Source: JAJPHU01 sp035553375 (GTDB lineage Bacteria > Planctomycetota > Planctomycetia > Gemmatales > Gemmataceae). From it: a stretch of DNA of 64,000 nt. The notes under the pieces were generated by a model. It made no database searches. It worked only from the letters and a program-made list of their open reading frames with translations, and was not told the origin of the DNA. Where the stretch lies: NCBI GenBank assembly GCA_035553375.1, contig DATNCY010000375.1, positions 1 through 64,000 of the forward strand, written 5' to 3'. The translations under genes were made by a program, and so were the position numbers. Positions 8,245 to 16,569 of the stretch are shown one piece after another (position 1 is the stretch's first letter; each line of letters opens with the position of its first letter).

Positions 8245-8886
8245 ATGCTCACGAATTGGTTTGGATCCCGCAAGCCTCGTCTGTCCGATGGAGGTCGGTT
8301 CGTCCGTCCAAAATTGGAATGCCTCGAAAACCGCCTGGCCCCTTCCTCAATGGGAATGGGACCGCACGACGATAATGGCGGCGGCGACGACAACCACAAC
8401 GGGGGAGAACCTCCGGGCCAGATGCGCCATGACGACAACGACCATAGACACATCAACTCCCATGATGATTTCGACACGGAGAGTAACGATTCGTTCCACA
8501 TCGTCCTCAATAACGTCACCATCAACCAATTCTTCTCCGTGGCGGGGCAATCGCAGGCCCAGCTGCAACAGGGGCTTATCGGCAGCCTCATTCAGGCCGT
8601 GCAAACGACTCCCGGCGCCACCATCCAGGACGCCTTCTCGCTGGTAACCGAGGAGTTCCAACTGGCTCAGGATACGGGCATGCTCGTGACGGGAATCATC
8701 TCCGGCACGGGAACTCAAGGCCAACAGGCTTTGGTGCAGGATATCCACAATCTCCAGACCGCTATCCAGCAGAACCCGCTGGAGGCATCGGCGAGCGGTC
8801 AGGTGGCGGGCACGTTGGCCTTCGATATGGCTCTCCAGTTATCTCTTTCGCAAGTAGCCGGCGGGCAAGGCCAGGCGCATGGCTAA
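8245..8886 (+). CDS. LECLENR-motif protein with Asp/His-rich segment
   Basis: A 213-residue protein of unknown function with a strong GAGGAGGG ribosome site 6 bases before the ATG. Near the N terminus it has the motif PKLECLENRLAPS, a signature at the start of many planctomycete secreted or surface proteins. Then comes an extraordinary Asp/His/Asn-rich stretch (HDDNGGGDDNHNGG, HDDNDHRHINSHDDF), which could bind metal ions. The remainder (about residues 85-205) looks helical and rich in Gln, Ala and Ser. The message ends in a palindromic repeat 10 bases past the stop. Confidence 0.8.
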   Translation: MLTNWFGSRKPRLSDGGRFVRPKLECLENRLAPSSMGMGPHDDNGGGDDNHNGGEPPGQMRHDDNDHRHINSHDDFDTESNDSFHIVLNNVTINQFFSVAGQSQAQLQQGLIGSLIQAVQTTPGATIQDAFSLVTEEFQLAQDTGMLVTGIISGTGTQGQQALVQDIHNLQTAIQQNPLEASASGQVAGTLAFDMALQLSLSQVAGGQGQAHG

Positions 8887-8896
8887 GGGCTTTCGG

Positions 8897-8982
8897 ACAA
8901 AACCCTTACTTGCCGGCCCGCAGCGCCAGCAAGGGAATGACTTCCCTTGCTGGCGCTGCGGGCTGGCAAGCAAGGGTTTTGT
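8897..8982. repeat. palindromic repeat R1, copy 2 (extended arms)
   Basis: The R1 core is framed by a longer pairing (ACAAAACCCTT with AAGGGTTTTGT), giving arms of about 40 bases. It lies between convergent genes ending at 8886 and 8999. Confidence 0.88.
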
Positions 8983-8998
8983 ACTGTCCGGCGCAGCC

Positions 8999-9355
8999 TC
9001 ACGTCGGCGCTTGCACAGCGGCCAAAACTTCCTCGATCTGTCGCACACACGTTGATAACGACAGGGCCGCCATCTCGAAATTGGTATGCGCCGACACACG
9101 CCGATATTCCTGTTGCATCAATTCCGCCGCGCGCCGCAATTTTGGCAACTTCCCGCGGATGCGGTGCAGATATTCTTTCGTATCGTTGCGCTGGGCCGCG
9201 GGTTCGGTTGCGCGCACATAGTCGAACAGCGTGCGCGGCACGTCGAGAAGTTCCTCGTCGTCTTGGATCTCGTCGGCGTGCTTGAGGAAGGTGCGCACCA
9301 TCCACAGGTGGGCAAGCACACCTTGCAGGCGATTCACCGCTTCCTCGGCCGTCAT
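8999..9355 (-). CDS. helical protein, function unknown
   Basis: A 118-residue soluble protein that appears to be a bundle of helices (MTAEEAVNRLQGVLAHLW, DDEELLDVPRTLFDYVRAT, LPKLRRAAELMQQEYRRV). There is no signal peptide or known catalytic motif. It follows the membrane-protein gene at 9374-9940 by only 18 bases on the same strand and is probably its operon partner. The family is not recognised. Confidence 0.75.
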   Translation of the reverse strand: MTAEEAVNRLQGVLAHLWMVRTFLKHADEIQDDEELLDVPRTLFDYVRATEPAAQRNDTKEYLHRIRGKLPKLRRAAELMQQEYRRVSAHTNFEMAALSLSTCVRQIEEVLAAVQAPT

Positions 9356-9373
9356 GTCGATTCACCCTCAGAA

Positions 9374-9940
9374 TCAATGGTCGGTGGGCAGCGGCGCCGC
9401 GGGGTTGCCGGAAACGGCATCGAGTTGGGCCGCGACTATGGCTGGCTTGGCCTGAGCGTGCTTCTTCTTATCGAGATCACTTTTGGAGTAAAGCACGAGG
9501 CCGGCGCCCACGGCGGCCATCACGATCCCCACGAAGAAGAGCGGTCCCGGCACTTGTCGCGTTTTCCATAATAAACTCACGAAGACGTTGATAATCGGCG
9601 CTCCGGCGAAGACCAAGGGCGCGATGTACATCGGACTCCCCCCCGCGCCAATGGACATGATGATACACAGCGCGCCGGCCGCGCCCGCCACGCCGCCCAG
9701 CGAGGCGAAGGTGACGCCGCGAACCGAGAAGTCAAACGCTTGTCCCTGGACGAGCATGAGGATAATCGGCAACACCACGGCGGTGATGAAGTAGGCAACG
9801 CCCACGCAGAGAAATCCGCGGATCGATTTCGATTTGGGGTCGCCCCCCATTGTCATTTGCCCTTCGTGCAACACCGGCACGTAGACTCCCCAGGACAGGA
9901 CCGCCCCCAATACGAACGCATGCCACGGTTCCAGTTTCAT
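9374..9940 (-). CDS. multi-pass membrane protein, DMT-transporter-like
   Basis: A 188-residue membrane protein with about five hydrophobic helices. It starts with HAFVLGAVLSWGVYVPVLH and contains GVAYFITAVVLPIILMLV, GGVAGAAGALCIIMSIG and a terminal GPLFFVGIVMAAVGAGLVLY helix. The GALCIIMSIGAGG...APLVFAGAPIINVF pattern resembles half of a drug/metabolite-transporter (EamA- or GRP-like sugar transporter) repeat. A short charged tail is cytoplasmic. The substrate cannot be told. It forms a two-gene unit with the helical protein downstream. Confidence 0.75.
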   Translation of the reverse strand: MKLEPWHAFVLGAVLSWGVYVPVLHEGQMTMGGDPKSKSIRGFLCVGVAYFITAVVLPIILMLVQGQAFDFSVRGVTFASLGGVAGAAGALCIIMSIGAGGSPMYIAPLVFAGAPIINVFVSLLWKTRQVPGPLFFVGIVMAAVGAGLVLYSKSDLDKKKHAQAKPAIVAAQLDAVSGNPAAPLPTDH

Positions 9941-10038
9941 CGCGAACTCCTTAACAAGACATTACGATCCGCCCAGGGCGTTGGGCGTTCTCGTTCTAAA
10001 GTAGATGGGCGAACCGAAGATTCCAAGTTGTCTCTTAC

Positions 10039-13000
10039 TCATTCGCGTCGCAGCGCCAGAATCAGCGGCGCTCGCAGCGTCGAAATCGTCGCCAGCATCC
10101 CGGCGATCAATCCCACCAAAACCACGCCCACGAGCAACGCCAGCAGGTGCAGCCACGGAATGCTTCCGCCGCCGCTCAGCAGGTGCGGCGCTACCGCGAT
10201 CAACGCCGACAGCGTGCCCGACAGCAGACCCACGAGCAACAGAAAGGCGTTCTCCGCGAGAATCAAAAAGCTCAGCGTGGCACGACGAAATCCCAATGCA
10301 CGCAGCAGAGCCAACTCGCCGCGCCGTTCCCACACGCCGCGCAGCAGCACCACGGCCAGACCCAGCGAACCGAGGATTAGGCCCAGACCACCCAAGGCTT
10401 GAAACGTCGAGAGATACATGTTTTCCACGGCCAGAAACGATTGCAGCCGTTCCGCCGTCGGCGTCGCCTGGAAGCCGCGATCGGCGTAGGCCAACTCCAG
10501 CACGCGGCGCACCTCGCTTTCCTTATTCGCGGGCGTGTGAATAAGGAAGTAATTGTATCCTTCATGACCGGAATACATGCGCAGAAAGTTTGCCTCCGAC
10601 ACGAGCAAGCTGCTCTGAAAAACGCTATCACTCAGCAAGCCGTCGATACGGAGGGAATGATCGGGAGGCAGCGTAATCCGGCCGCCGACTTTGGAATGAA
10701 GCATCCATTCGACCGTGTTTTTCTCCCCGAATGCCGGAACCTCCCCATCCTGGGGAAGCAGTAATGTCCAGGGATTGGCGCGTTCGGAGTCGGTGCGCGC
10801 CGTCGTTGCGGCGAACTGAAAACCGCCGTGCTGTTGCTCAAGGAACGCGATGGGGACACCCAACAAACGCGGCCGCAGCGGTTGATAGAGATTCAAACAA
10901 CTGGCATCGTCGCCGGCCTGAACGCGGAAGGCGACGACCTTTATTTGTTCGAGTAGCCCTCTTGCCTCCTTGCTACGGCGCTCGGCAATTTTGTTGTCGC
11001 CGCCGGCTTCGTCGCGATAGAGGGGCACGAGTTTATCCGCGACTTCGCGCCGTCCTTCTTCCGTATTCAGATCGCGAAACAACGGCAAATCCGACTCGGC
11101 CACCAAGTCAAATCCGCCATTGCTACGAGCGACGGCCTCATGGGCATCGACATGACGGCGAAACGCCTCGACGGCGACGATGAGGAACGCGGCCGAGGCG
11201 AGCAGTCCCGCCGTGAGCAGACTGCGTCCGGGATGCCGCGCGGCGTTGCGAATGCCGAGCCGTGCAACACTCCATAAGCCATGCCCCTCGACCGTGTGAT
11301 GGCGACTGCTCCGCATCCATCCCGACAGCGCAGATAAACACGCGATAAGCAGCAAGCTCCCGCTGCCGAAGAATGTCATGGCACGCATTTCGTGATCCTG
11401 CACGCGCCCCGCCGCGACGAGCAAGACGATGGCACACACCACGCACCCGCCGACGATCCACCCGATCCAGCGACGAGGACGACGCCCAAGTTTCTCGCCC
11501 GTGCCGGGCACCTGTCCGGCCAGCAACGCACTGGGCGCAACACGTCCCAGCGAAAAGACAGCCCAGACGACCGTGAGAACGCTGACCACGAAGGCCGCGC
11601 CCGCGCCGCCGATCAGACTCAACGGCGTGAAGTGCGGCCGCAACACGGCTTGCAGCGACCCGCCCGGCCACAAAGATACCAGCAGTTGCAACAACAGTTG
11701 GGTGTACAGCATCGCCAGACACGAACCCGCCACGGCACCCGCCGCAGCCAGCACGCAGCCCTCGCCCAACAGCAGGCGTCGCACGGCGGCACGGCGATAG
11801 CCGACCGCCAACAGTAAGCCAATTTCCTCCGCGCGCCGATCGATGTTGAGACGGAACAACAATCCCACCAACAGAAGCGAAGCCGCGATCAGGAAGAAAC
11901 TGAAGCCGAGGAACAACGTCGCGAAGTCCGTGCCGCCAGCGCTGGCCGCCAGCGCTTGCTGCTTGACCGGATTGAATACGAGACTACCCTTGGCCGGATC
12001 GAGACGGCCGAGCAAGCCGCGCCGAAACGTGGCGGCGCTCTCTGTCAGATCGTCGCCCTTCGCGGCCGCCATGCGTAGCGACGTGACCCGGCCGAAGCGA
12101 CTGCCCCATAGACGTTGCCCGACGGCCAGATTCACATAGGCTTTCGGCGTCGTGCGGTAATCGCGCCAGTAGTGTTCATCGCGTGGTTTGACGCGCGTGT
12201 TGTCGTAGGGAAACGGCGGATCCCAGTCGTCGATTTTCAGCTTGTCGGTGATGCCGGGAAACTCCGGCGTCAGATCCGGATCACCCGTGACGCCGGTAAG
12301 CGGCACGAAACCAACGAGGCGAAACGTCGCGCTCTCTTCGCGCGGTTGGCCCCCCTCACCCTTACCCTCTCCCCCCAGGGGGGGGAGAGGGGAGGGCGAG
12401 GGGGGCGTGGGCGGGAAGTAAGACAACGTCACCTTTTCGCCGATTGTTCGCGGCAACGACGACTCCTTCCAATCCGCCAACACGATTTCATCGTCCGCCA
12501 GTTGCTTGAGGAGCGCCGGCAGAAACGGTCCCAACGGCGGCGCTAAAGTCGGATCGAGGGCCGCGACCACCGAATACGGAATCTCCTTGCCGTCCGCCGC
12601 GAGGGTGTTGGCGAGATAAACGAGCGTGGGGGCCGCCCGTAATCTCATGTCCTTGGCCGTGTCCAGGGCCGCTGCGGAGATGAAGGGATCGAGCAAAAGC
12701 TGTGTACTTTCCAGGCTCAGGTAGTTTCGGCTTCGGCGATAAAAACCCTCTACTTCATCCCTGTTTAGCACGACATTGCGGCCGGAGTGGATGGACTCAA
12801 CGACGGACGCGGCCAATCGATCGCGCCATTCGCGCGGTTGCAGCTTGTCGTCGTGATTGGTATCGAGTCGCTGAAACAGCGTCTCCACACGTTCTTGCGG
12901 CCCCTGTAAGGTCAACCCCCAATCGGCAAGCTGGAGGTTCGCGCGCACCGCCTCCGCCAATGGGGAACGCACTTCACCGGCGAGCAGGGCGTTGCAACGG

Positions 13001-13689
13001 CCGGCCAGGCCGAGCCTTTCTTGAAGCAAATGCAACGGCAGAAAAACCGTGCGTGGCGCATCCATCTCCGGGCGCAGGCTGAAGTGATCGGCGGGTTCCT
13101 CCGCGCTCAGAACGCGGCCCACGGGCAGCGTCCATTCCTCGACGATGGCGCTATCATCGCGTCGGCCCAGCATGGTTTCTCGCGGGATCGCGCTGGGCTT
13201 TTGCAACCGCAGCGACACGCGATCGCCCGCCGATACTTCGAGAAGTCCCGCGAGCGCGCGATTGAGAACCAGGCTGTCTCCGTTGTCCTTCCCCGAACTC
13301 GACCACGGCGCGGATGGCGATGACCAAAAGCGCTCATCGACGCCCATGACCGTGACGCCGCGCACCTGATGCGCGATCGCTCCGCCGCCACCCTTCTGCC
13401 GCACCACAACCGTGGCTTGCAGGAGAATGACCGGACAAACGCGCTCGGCGGCCTTGCTGCCGATCAGATCGTCGGCCAGCGCCTGGCGAAAGAAACGCGG
13501 GGCGATGAGCGCTTCATCGACCCAATCCAGCCGCTGCAATGTCTGCTGGCGCAAGCTGCCCTGCAACGAATCGCCGACCAGCCGCGCTCCGGTAAGTACG
13601 GTGGTGCCGACAACAACGCCGAGGAACACGGCAAGATTGCCGCGCCAGTGATAGAGCAGATTGCGCAAGCGCAGGCGTTTGAGCGTCAC
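10039..13689 (-). CDS. giant FtsX/MacB-type ABC transporter permease
   Basis: A 1216-residue inner-membrane permease. The N terminus (RLRNLLYHWRGNLAVFLGVVVGTTVLTGARLVGDSL) is the usual first helix. FtsX cores lie near residues 580-720 and at the C terminus (about 1090-1216), and a further pair of helices at about 745-800 makes this a two-core family member. Large periplasmic domains separate them. Two oddities are visible: an EF-hand-like loop DTNHDDKLQPRE at residues 275-286, and a proline/glycine-rich stretch at about 425-450 encoded by an inserted palindromic repeat that keeps the frame. The GTG start overlaps the stop of the ATPase gene (GTGA at 13686-13689). Such systems move lipoproteins, peptides or lipids, or act by mechanotransmission. 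Confidence 0.93.
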   Translation of the reverse strand: MTLKRLRLRNLLYHWRGNLAVFLGVVVGTTVLTGARLVGDSLQGSLRQQTLQRLDWVDEALIAPRFFRQALADDLIGSKAAERVCPVILLQATVVVRQKGGGGAIAHQVRGVTVMGVDERFWSSPSAPWSSSGKDNGDSLVLNRALAGLLEVSAGDRVSLRLQKPSAIPRETMLGRRDDSAIVEEWTLPVGRVLSAEEPADHFSLRPEMDAPRTVFLPLHLLQERLGLAGRCNALLAGEVRSPLAEAVRANLQLADWGLTLQGPQERVETLFQRLDTNHDDKLQPREWRDRLAASVVESIHSGRNVVLNRDEVEGFYRRSRNYLSLESTQLLLDPFISAAALDTAKDMRLRAAPTLVYLANTLAADGKEIPYSVVAALDPTLAPPLGPFLPALLKQLADDEIVLADWKESSLPRTIGEKVTLSYFPPTPPSPSPLPPLGGEGKGEGGQPREESATFRLVGFVPLTGVTGDPDLTPEFPGITDKLKIDDWDPPFPYDNTRVKPRDEHYWRDYRTTPKAYVNLAVGQRLWGSRFGRVTSLRMAAAKGDDLTESAATFRRGLLGRLDPAKGSLVFNPVKQQALAASAGGTDFATLFLGFSFFLIAASLLLVGLLFRLNIDRRAEEIGLLLAVGYRRAAVRRLLLGEGCVLAAAGAVAGSCLAMLYTQLLLQLLVSLWPGGSLQAVLRPHFTPLSLIGGAGAAFVVSVLTVVWAVFSLGRVAPSALLAGQVPGTGEKLGRRPRRWIGWIVGGCVVCAIVLLVAAGRVQDHEMRAMTFFGSGSLLLIACLSALSGWMRSSRHHTVEGHGLWSVARLGIRNAARHPGRSLLTAGLLASAAFLIVAVEAFRRHVDAHEAVARSNGGFDLVAESDLPLFRDLNTEEGRREVADKLVPLYRDEAGGDNKIAERRSKEARGLLEQIKVVAFRVQAGDDASCLNLYQPLRPRLLGVPIAFLEQQHGGFQFAATTARTDSERANPWTLLLPQDGEVPAFGEKNTVEWMLHSKVGGRITLPPDHSLRIDGLLSDSVFQSSLLVSEANFLRMYSGHEGYNYFLIHTPANKESEVRRVLELAYADRGFQATPTAERLQSFLAVENMYLSTFQALGGLGLILGSLGLAVVLLRGVWERRGELALLRALGFRRATLSFLILAENAFLLLVGLLSGTLSALIAVAPHLLSGGGSIPWLHLLALLVGVVLVGLIAGMLATISTLRAPLILALRRE
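12352..12412. repeat. palindromic repeat inserted in-frame inside the permease gene
   Basis: CCCCTCACCCTTACCCTCTC followed by its approximate complement around a run of C and G. It encodes the low-complexity PPSPSPLPPLGGEGKGEGG segment and introduces no frame change. Confidence 0.8.
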
Positions 13690-14405
13690 AGGTCCGTTCT
13701 CTGAGGCAGGCGAATGCCAGTATCGGGGCGGATCGTCGGTGTCTGCAAGTTGCCGTCTTCCATCACCAGCATGCGCGGAAACAGGTTGGCTAGTTCCTGA
13801 CTATGGCTGACCACGATAAGGATCGTTTGTTCCTCGCGGTGCAGATCGAGCAGCAATTTGCCGATGGATTCGGCCGTGCGGCGATCGAGATTACCCGTTG
13901 GTTCATCGGCCAACAACAGGATGGGGCGATGGATGAGCGCTCGCGCCACCGCCACACGCTGGCGTTCGCCACCAGACAACTCGGCGGGACGATGTTCGAG
14001 ACGATCCGACAGACCGACGCGGTCGAGCAATTGCCTGGCCCATGTTTTCATCGCCTCGCGGTTGTCACGCGCGACGAGAGTGGGGATCAGCACGTTTTCG
14101 AGTACGGAACACTGCGGCAGCAGATGATGATCCTGAAAGACGAAGCCGATGTGTCGATTGCGAAAGTCGGCCAGGGCACGCTCGGACAAGGCGAATGGAT
14201 CGCGTCCTTCGAGACGCACCTCGCCGCCCGTGGGTCGATCGAGTGTGCCAAGAAGGTGTAGCAGCGTACTCTTGCCGGAACCGGACGGTCCCATGATCGC
14301 CAGGGCGTCGCCGCGTTCCAGGTCAAAACTGACATCGCGCAGCACGCTAAGGACGCCGCTGCGCGTTGGGTAGTCCTTGGCGAGATGTTCGACATGCAGC
14401 GACAT
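13686..14405 (-). CDS. ABC transporter ATP-binding protein (LolD/MacB class)
   Basis: A 239-residue ATPase that powers the FtsX-type permease encoded immediately downstream. Walker A GPSGSGKST is at residues 39-47, the Q-loop at FVFQDHHLLPQ, the ABC signature LSGGERQRVAVARAL at about 143-157, Walker B ILLLADEPTGNLD just after, and the switch His in VVSHSQE. The sequence resembles LolD-type subunits of lipoprotein and MacB-type exporters. Translation is coupled to the permease by a 4-base overlap. No membrane-fusion or outer-membrane partner is nearby. Confidence 0.96.
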   Translation of the reverse strand: MSLHVEHLAKDYPTRSGVLSVLRDVSFDLERGDALAIMGPSGSGKSTLLHLLGTLDRPTGGEVRLEGRDPFALSERALADFRNRHIGFVFQDHHLLPQCSVLENVLIPTLVARDNREAMKTWARQLLDRVGLSDRLEHRPAELSGGERQRVAVARALIHRPILLLADEPTGNLDRRTAESIGKLLLDLHREEQTILIVVSHSQELANLFPRMLVMEDGNLQTPTIRPDTGIRLPQRTDL

Positions 14406-14575
14406 GGAAGATGTTTCACGAGGTCAGGAGGGCCGGAACACCAGAGCGCTACGGAAAGCGCAAGGCGAATCGCATCAGACCCTTAACCTAGCGGTCGAAT
14501 CAGACTTCAGCAAGAGGATGGGAAGGAGAAGGCAGTACGCCGGGACCGTTCAAAGACTTCGGGGTTCCATTCTTC

Positions 14576-14651
14576 AGGCGAACGGCCGGTGTAAGCCGGC
14601 TGGTATAGCTTGATGGTGCCTACATCAGCCGGCTTACGCTGGCCGTTCGCC
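14576..14651. repeat. inverted repeat family R2, copy 1
   Basis: Arms AGGCGAACGGCCGGTGTAAG... and complement around a 20-base loop, ending 16 bases before the lyase ATG. It is the same family as the perfect copy at 50735-50801. It would place a stable hairpin in the leader of the lyase message. Confidence 0.85.
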
Positions 14652-14667
14652 ACAAAGAGAAAACCTT

Positions 14668-16569
14668 ATGCGAAAATCAGCAACCAGGGCGGCGCTGGCG
14701 ATCGTGGTCGGAGTCATTCTTCTTTTCAGCCTGACACGGGGCGGCGCTGGCACCGCCGACACCAGGACCGAGCGATGGATGGAGAAATTGGGGCGAGGCG
14801 TAGTCGCCATCAATCAGGGTAATGGAAGGGTGTACGTCGGCTGGCGTCTGCTGGGGACCGACCCCGACGATACGGCCTTCAATCTCTACCGCGCCAGCGG
14901 CACGGAAAAGCCTATCCAACTCAACAAGAATCCCATCAAGAAAGCAACCAGTTACGAAGATGCCGGGGTGAATCTGAGCAAATCGCAATCCTATTTTGTC
15001 CGGCCGGTGCGCGACGGCAAAGAGTTGGAAGCCAGCGCCCCGTTCAAGCTGCCGGCCAATGCGCCGGCGCAGCCTTATCTCTCGATCCCTCTGCAAACGC
15101 TGCCCGGCCACACACCCAACGACGCCTCGGTCGGCGATGTGGACGGCGATGGTGAATACGAGATCGTGCTGAAACAGGAGATGAAACCGCGCGATAACTC
15201 GCAGCGTGGGAAGACGGGAGAGACCAAACTCGAAGCGTATAAGCTGGACGGCACCTTCCTCTGGCGAATCAACCTCGGCAAGAACATCCGCGAAGGCGCG
15301 CATTACACGCCGTTCCTCGTCTATGACCTCGATGGAGACGGCAAGGCCGAAGTGGTCTGCAAAACAGCGGATGGCACCGTGGACGGCACGGGCAAGATTC
15401 TCGGCGATGGCAAGGCGGATTATCGCAACGCGGAGGGATACATTCTGGAGGGGCCGGAATACCTGACTGTGTTCGAGGGTGCGACGGGCAAGGCACTGGC
15501 CACGACCGATTACATTCCGCCGCGCGGCCAGGTGGCCGACTGGGGAGACAAGTACGGCAATCGCGTCGATCGCTTCCTGGCTTGCGTGGCGTACCTGGAT
15601 GGCGAGCGACCCAGCGTCGTGATGTGTCGCGGTTACTACACGCGGACGGTGTTAGCGGCGTGGAACTGGCGCGACGGCAAGTTATCGCGTGTGTGGACCT
15701 TCGACAGCGACGATGGCACGCCCGGCAACCGGGCCTATCGCGGGCAAGGCGATCACAGTGTCAGCGTCGGCGATGTGGACGGCGACGGTAAGGATGACAT
15801 CATTTACGGGGCGTGTTGTATCGGTTCGGACGGCAAAGGACGGTACTCGACCGGGCTAGGGCACGGCGATGCGCTGCACCTGTCCGACATCAACCCGGAT
15901 CGGCCGGGGCTGGAAGTTTTCAATATCCACGAACATCCCCGCCATGAAAATGGCGTATCATTCCGCGATGCCCGAACGGGCAAGGTGCTGTGGGGCAAAC
16001 CGTCTGCGGATGTGGGACGAGGAGTGGCGATGGACATTGATCCCCGCCATCGGGGCTACGAAATGTGGGCCTCCGGGCCGGGGCTGAGTGGCGTCTGGAA
16101 CGTCAAGGGCGAGAAGATTTCCGACCGCAAGCCGCGCTCGTGCAATTTCGGCGTGTGGCGGGACGGCGACCTGCTCCGCGAGATCCTTGACGGAATTAAG
16201 ATTACCAAGTGGGACTGGCAAACCGAACGCGAGACGACGCTTCTCTCCGCGAGCGGTTGCGTCTCGAACAATTCCACGAAAGCGACACCGTGTCTGTGCG
16301 CGGACATCCTCGGCGACTGGCGAGAGGAGGTAATCTGGCGTTCGACCGACAGCAAGGAATTGCGGATCTACACGACCACTCTGCCCACGAAACATCGCCT
16401 CTATACGCTCATGCACGATCCGCAATATCGGCTGAGTGTGGCCTGGCAGAACGTCGGTTACAACCAGCCGACTCAACCGGGATTCTATCTCGGTCACGAC
16501 ATGAAGACCTTGCCCCGACCGAGGATTCGGACGGACAAACCTGCGGCGAAACGCCGATCGGCGGACTAA
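14668..16569 (+). CDS. rhamnogalacturonan lyase, polysaccharide lyase family 11
   Basis: A 633-residue secreted enzyme of the YesW/YesX type, which cleaves the rhamnogalacturonan I backbone of pectin by beta-elimination. It has an N-terminal signal anchor (LAIVVGVILLFSLTRGGAGTA) and the family opening RWMEKLGRGVVAINQGNG. An eight-bladed beta-propeller follows, with repeated calcium-type turns GDVDGDGEYEIV, YDLDGDGKAEVV and GDVDGDGKDDII. Conserved stretches WNWRDGKLSRVWTFDS, GQGDHSVSVGDVDGDG, FNIHEHP and the late ADILGDWREEVIWR, DPQYR, NVGYNQP match the family. It stands alone, without sugar-uptake genes. The last 161 bases overlap the convergent kinase gene. Confidence 0.93.
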   Translation: MRKSATRAALAIVVGVILLFSLTRGGAGTADTRTERWMEKLGRGVVAINQGNGRVYVGWRLLGTDPDDTAFNLYRASGTEKPIQLNKNPIKKATSYEDAGVNLSKSQSYFVRPVRDGKELEASAPFKLPANAPAQPYLSIPLQTLPGHTPNDASVGDVDGDGEYEIVLKQEMKPRDNSQRGKTGETKLEAYKLDGTFLWRINLGKNIREGAHYTPFLVYDLDGDGKAEVVCKTADGTVDGTGKILGDGKADYRNAEGYILEGPEYLTVFEGATGKALATTDYIPPRGQVADWGDKYGNRVDRFLACVAYLDGERPSVVMCRGYYTRTVLAAWNWRDGKLSRVWTFDSDDGTPGNRAYRGQGDHSVSVGDVDGDGKDDIIYGACCIGSDGKGRYSTGLGHGDALHLSDINPDRPGLEVFNIHEHPRHENGVSFRDARTGKVLWGKPSADVGRGVAMDIDPRHRGYEMWASGPGLSGVWNVKGEKISDRKPRSCNFGVWRDGDLLREILDGIKITKWDWQTERETTLLSASGCVSNNSTKATPCLCADILGDWREEVIWRSTDSKELRIYTTTLPTKHRLYTLMHDPQYRLSVAWQNVGYNQPTQPGFYLGHDMKTLPRPRIRTDKPAAKRRSAD

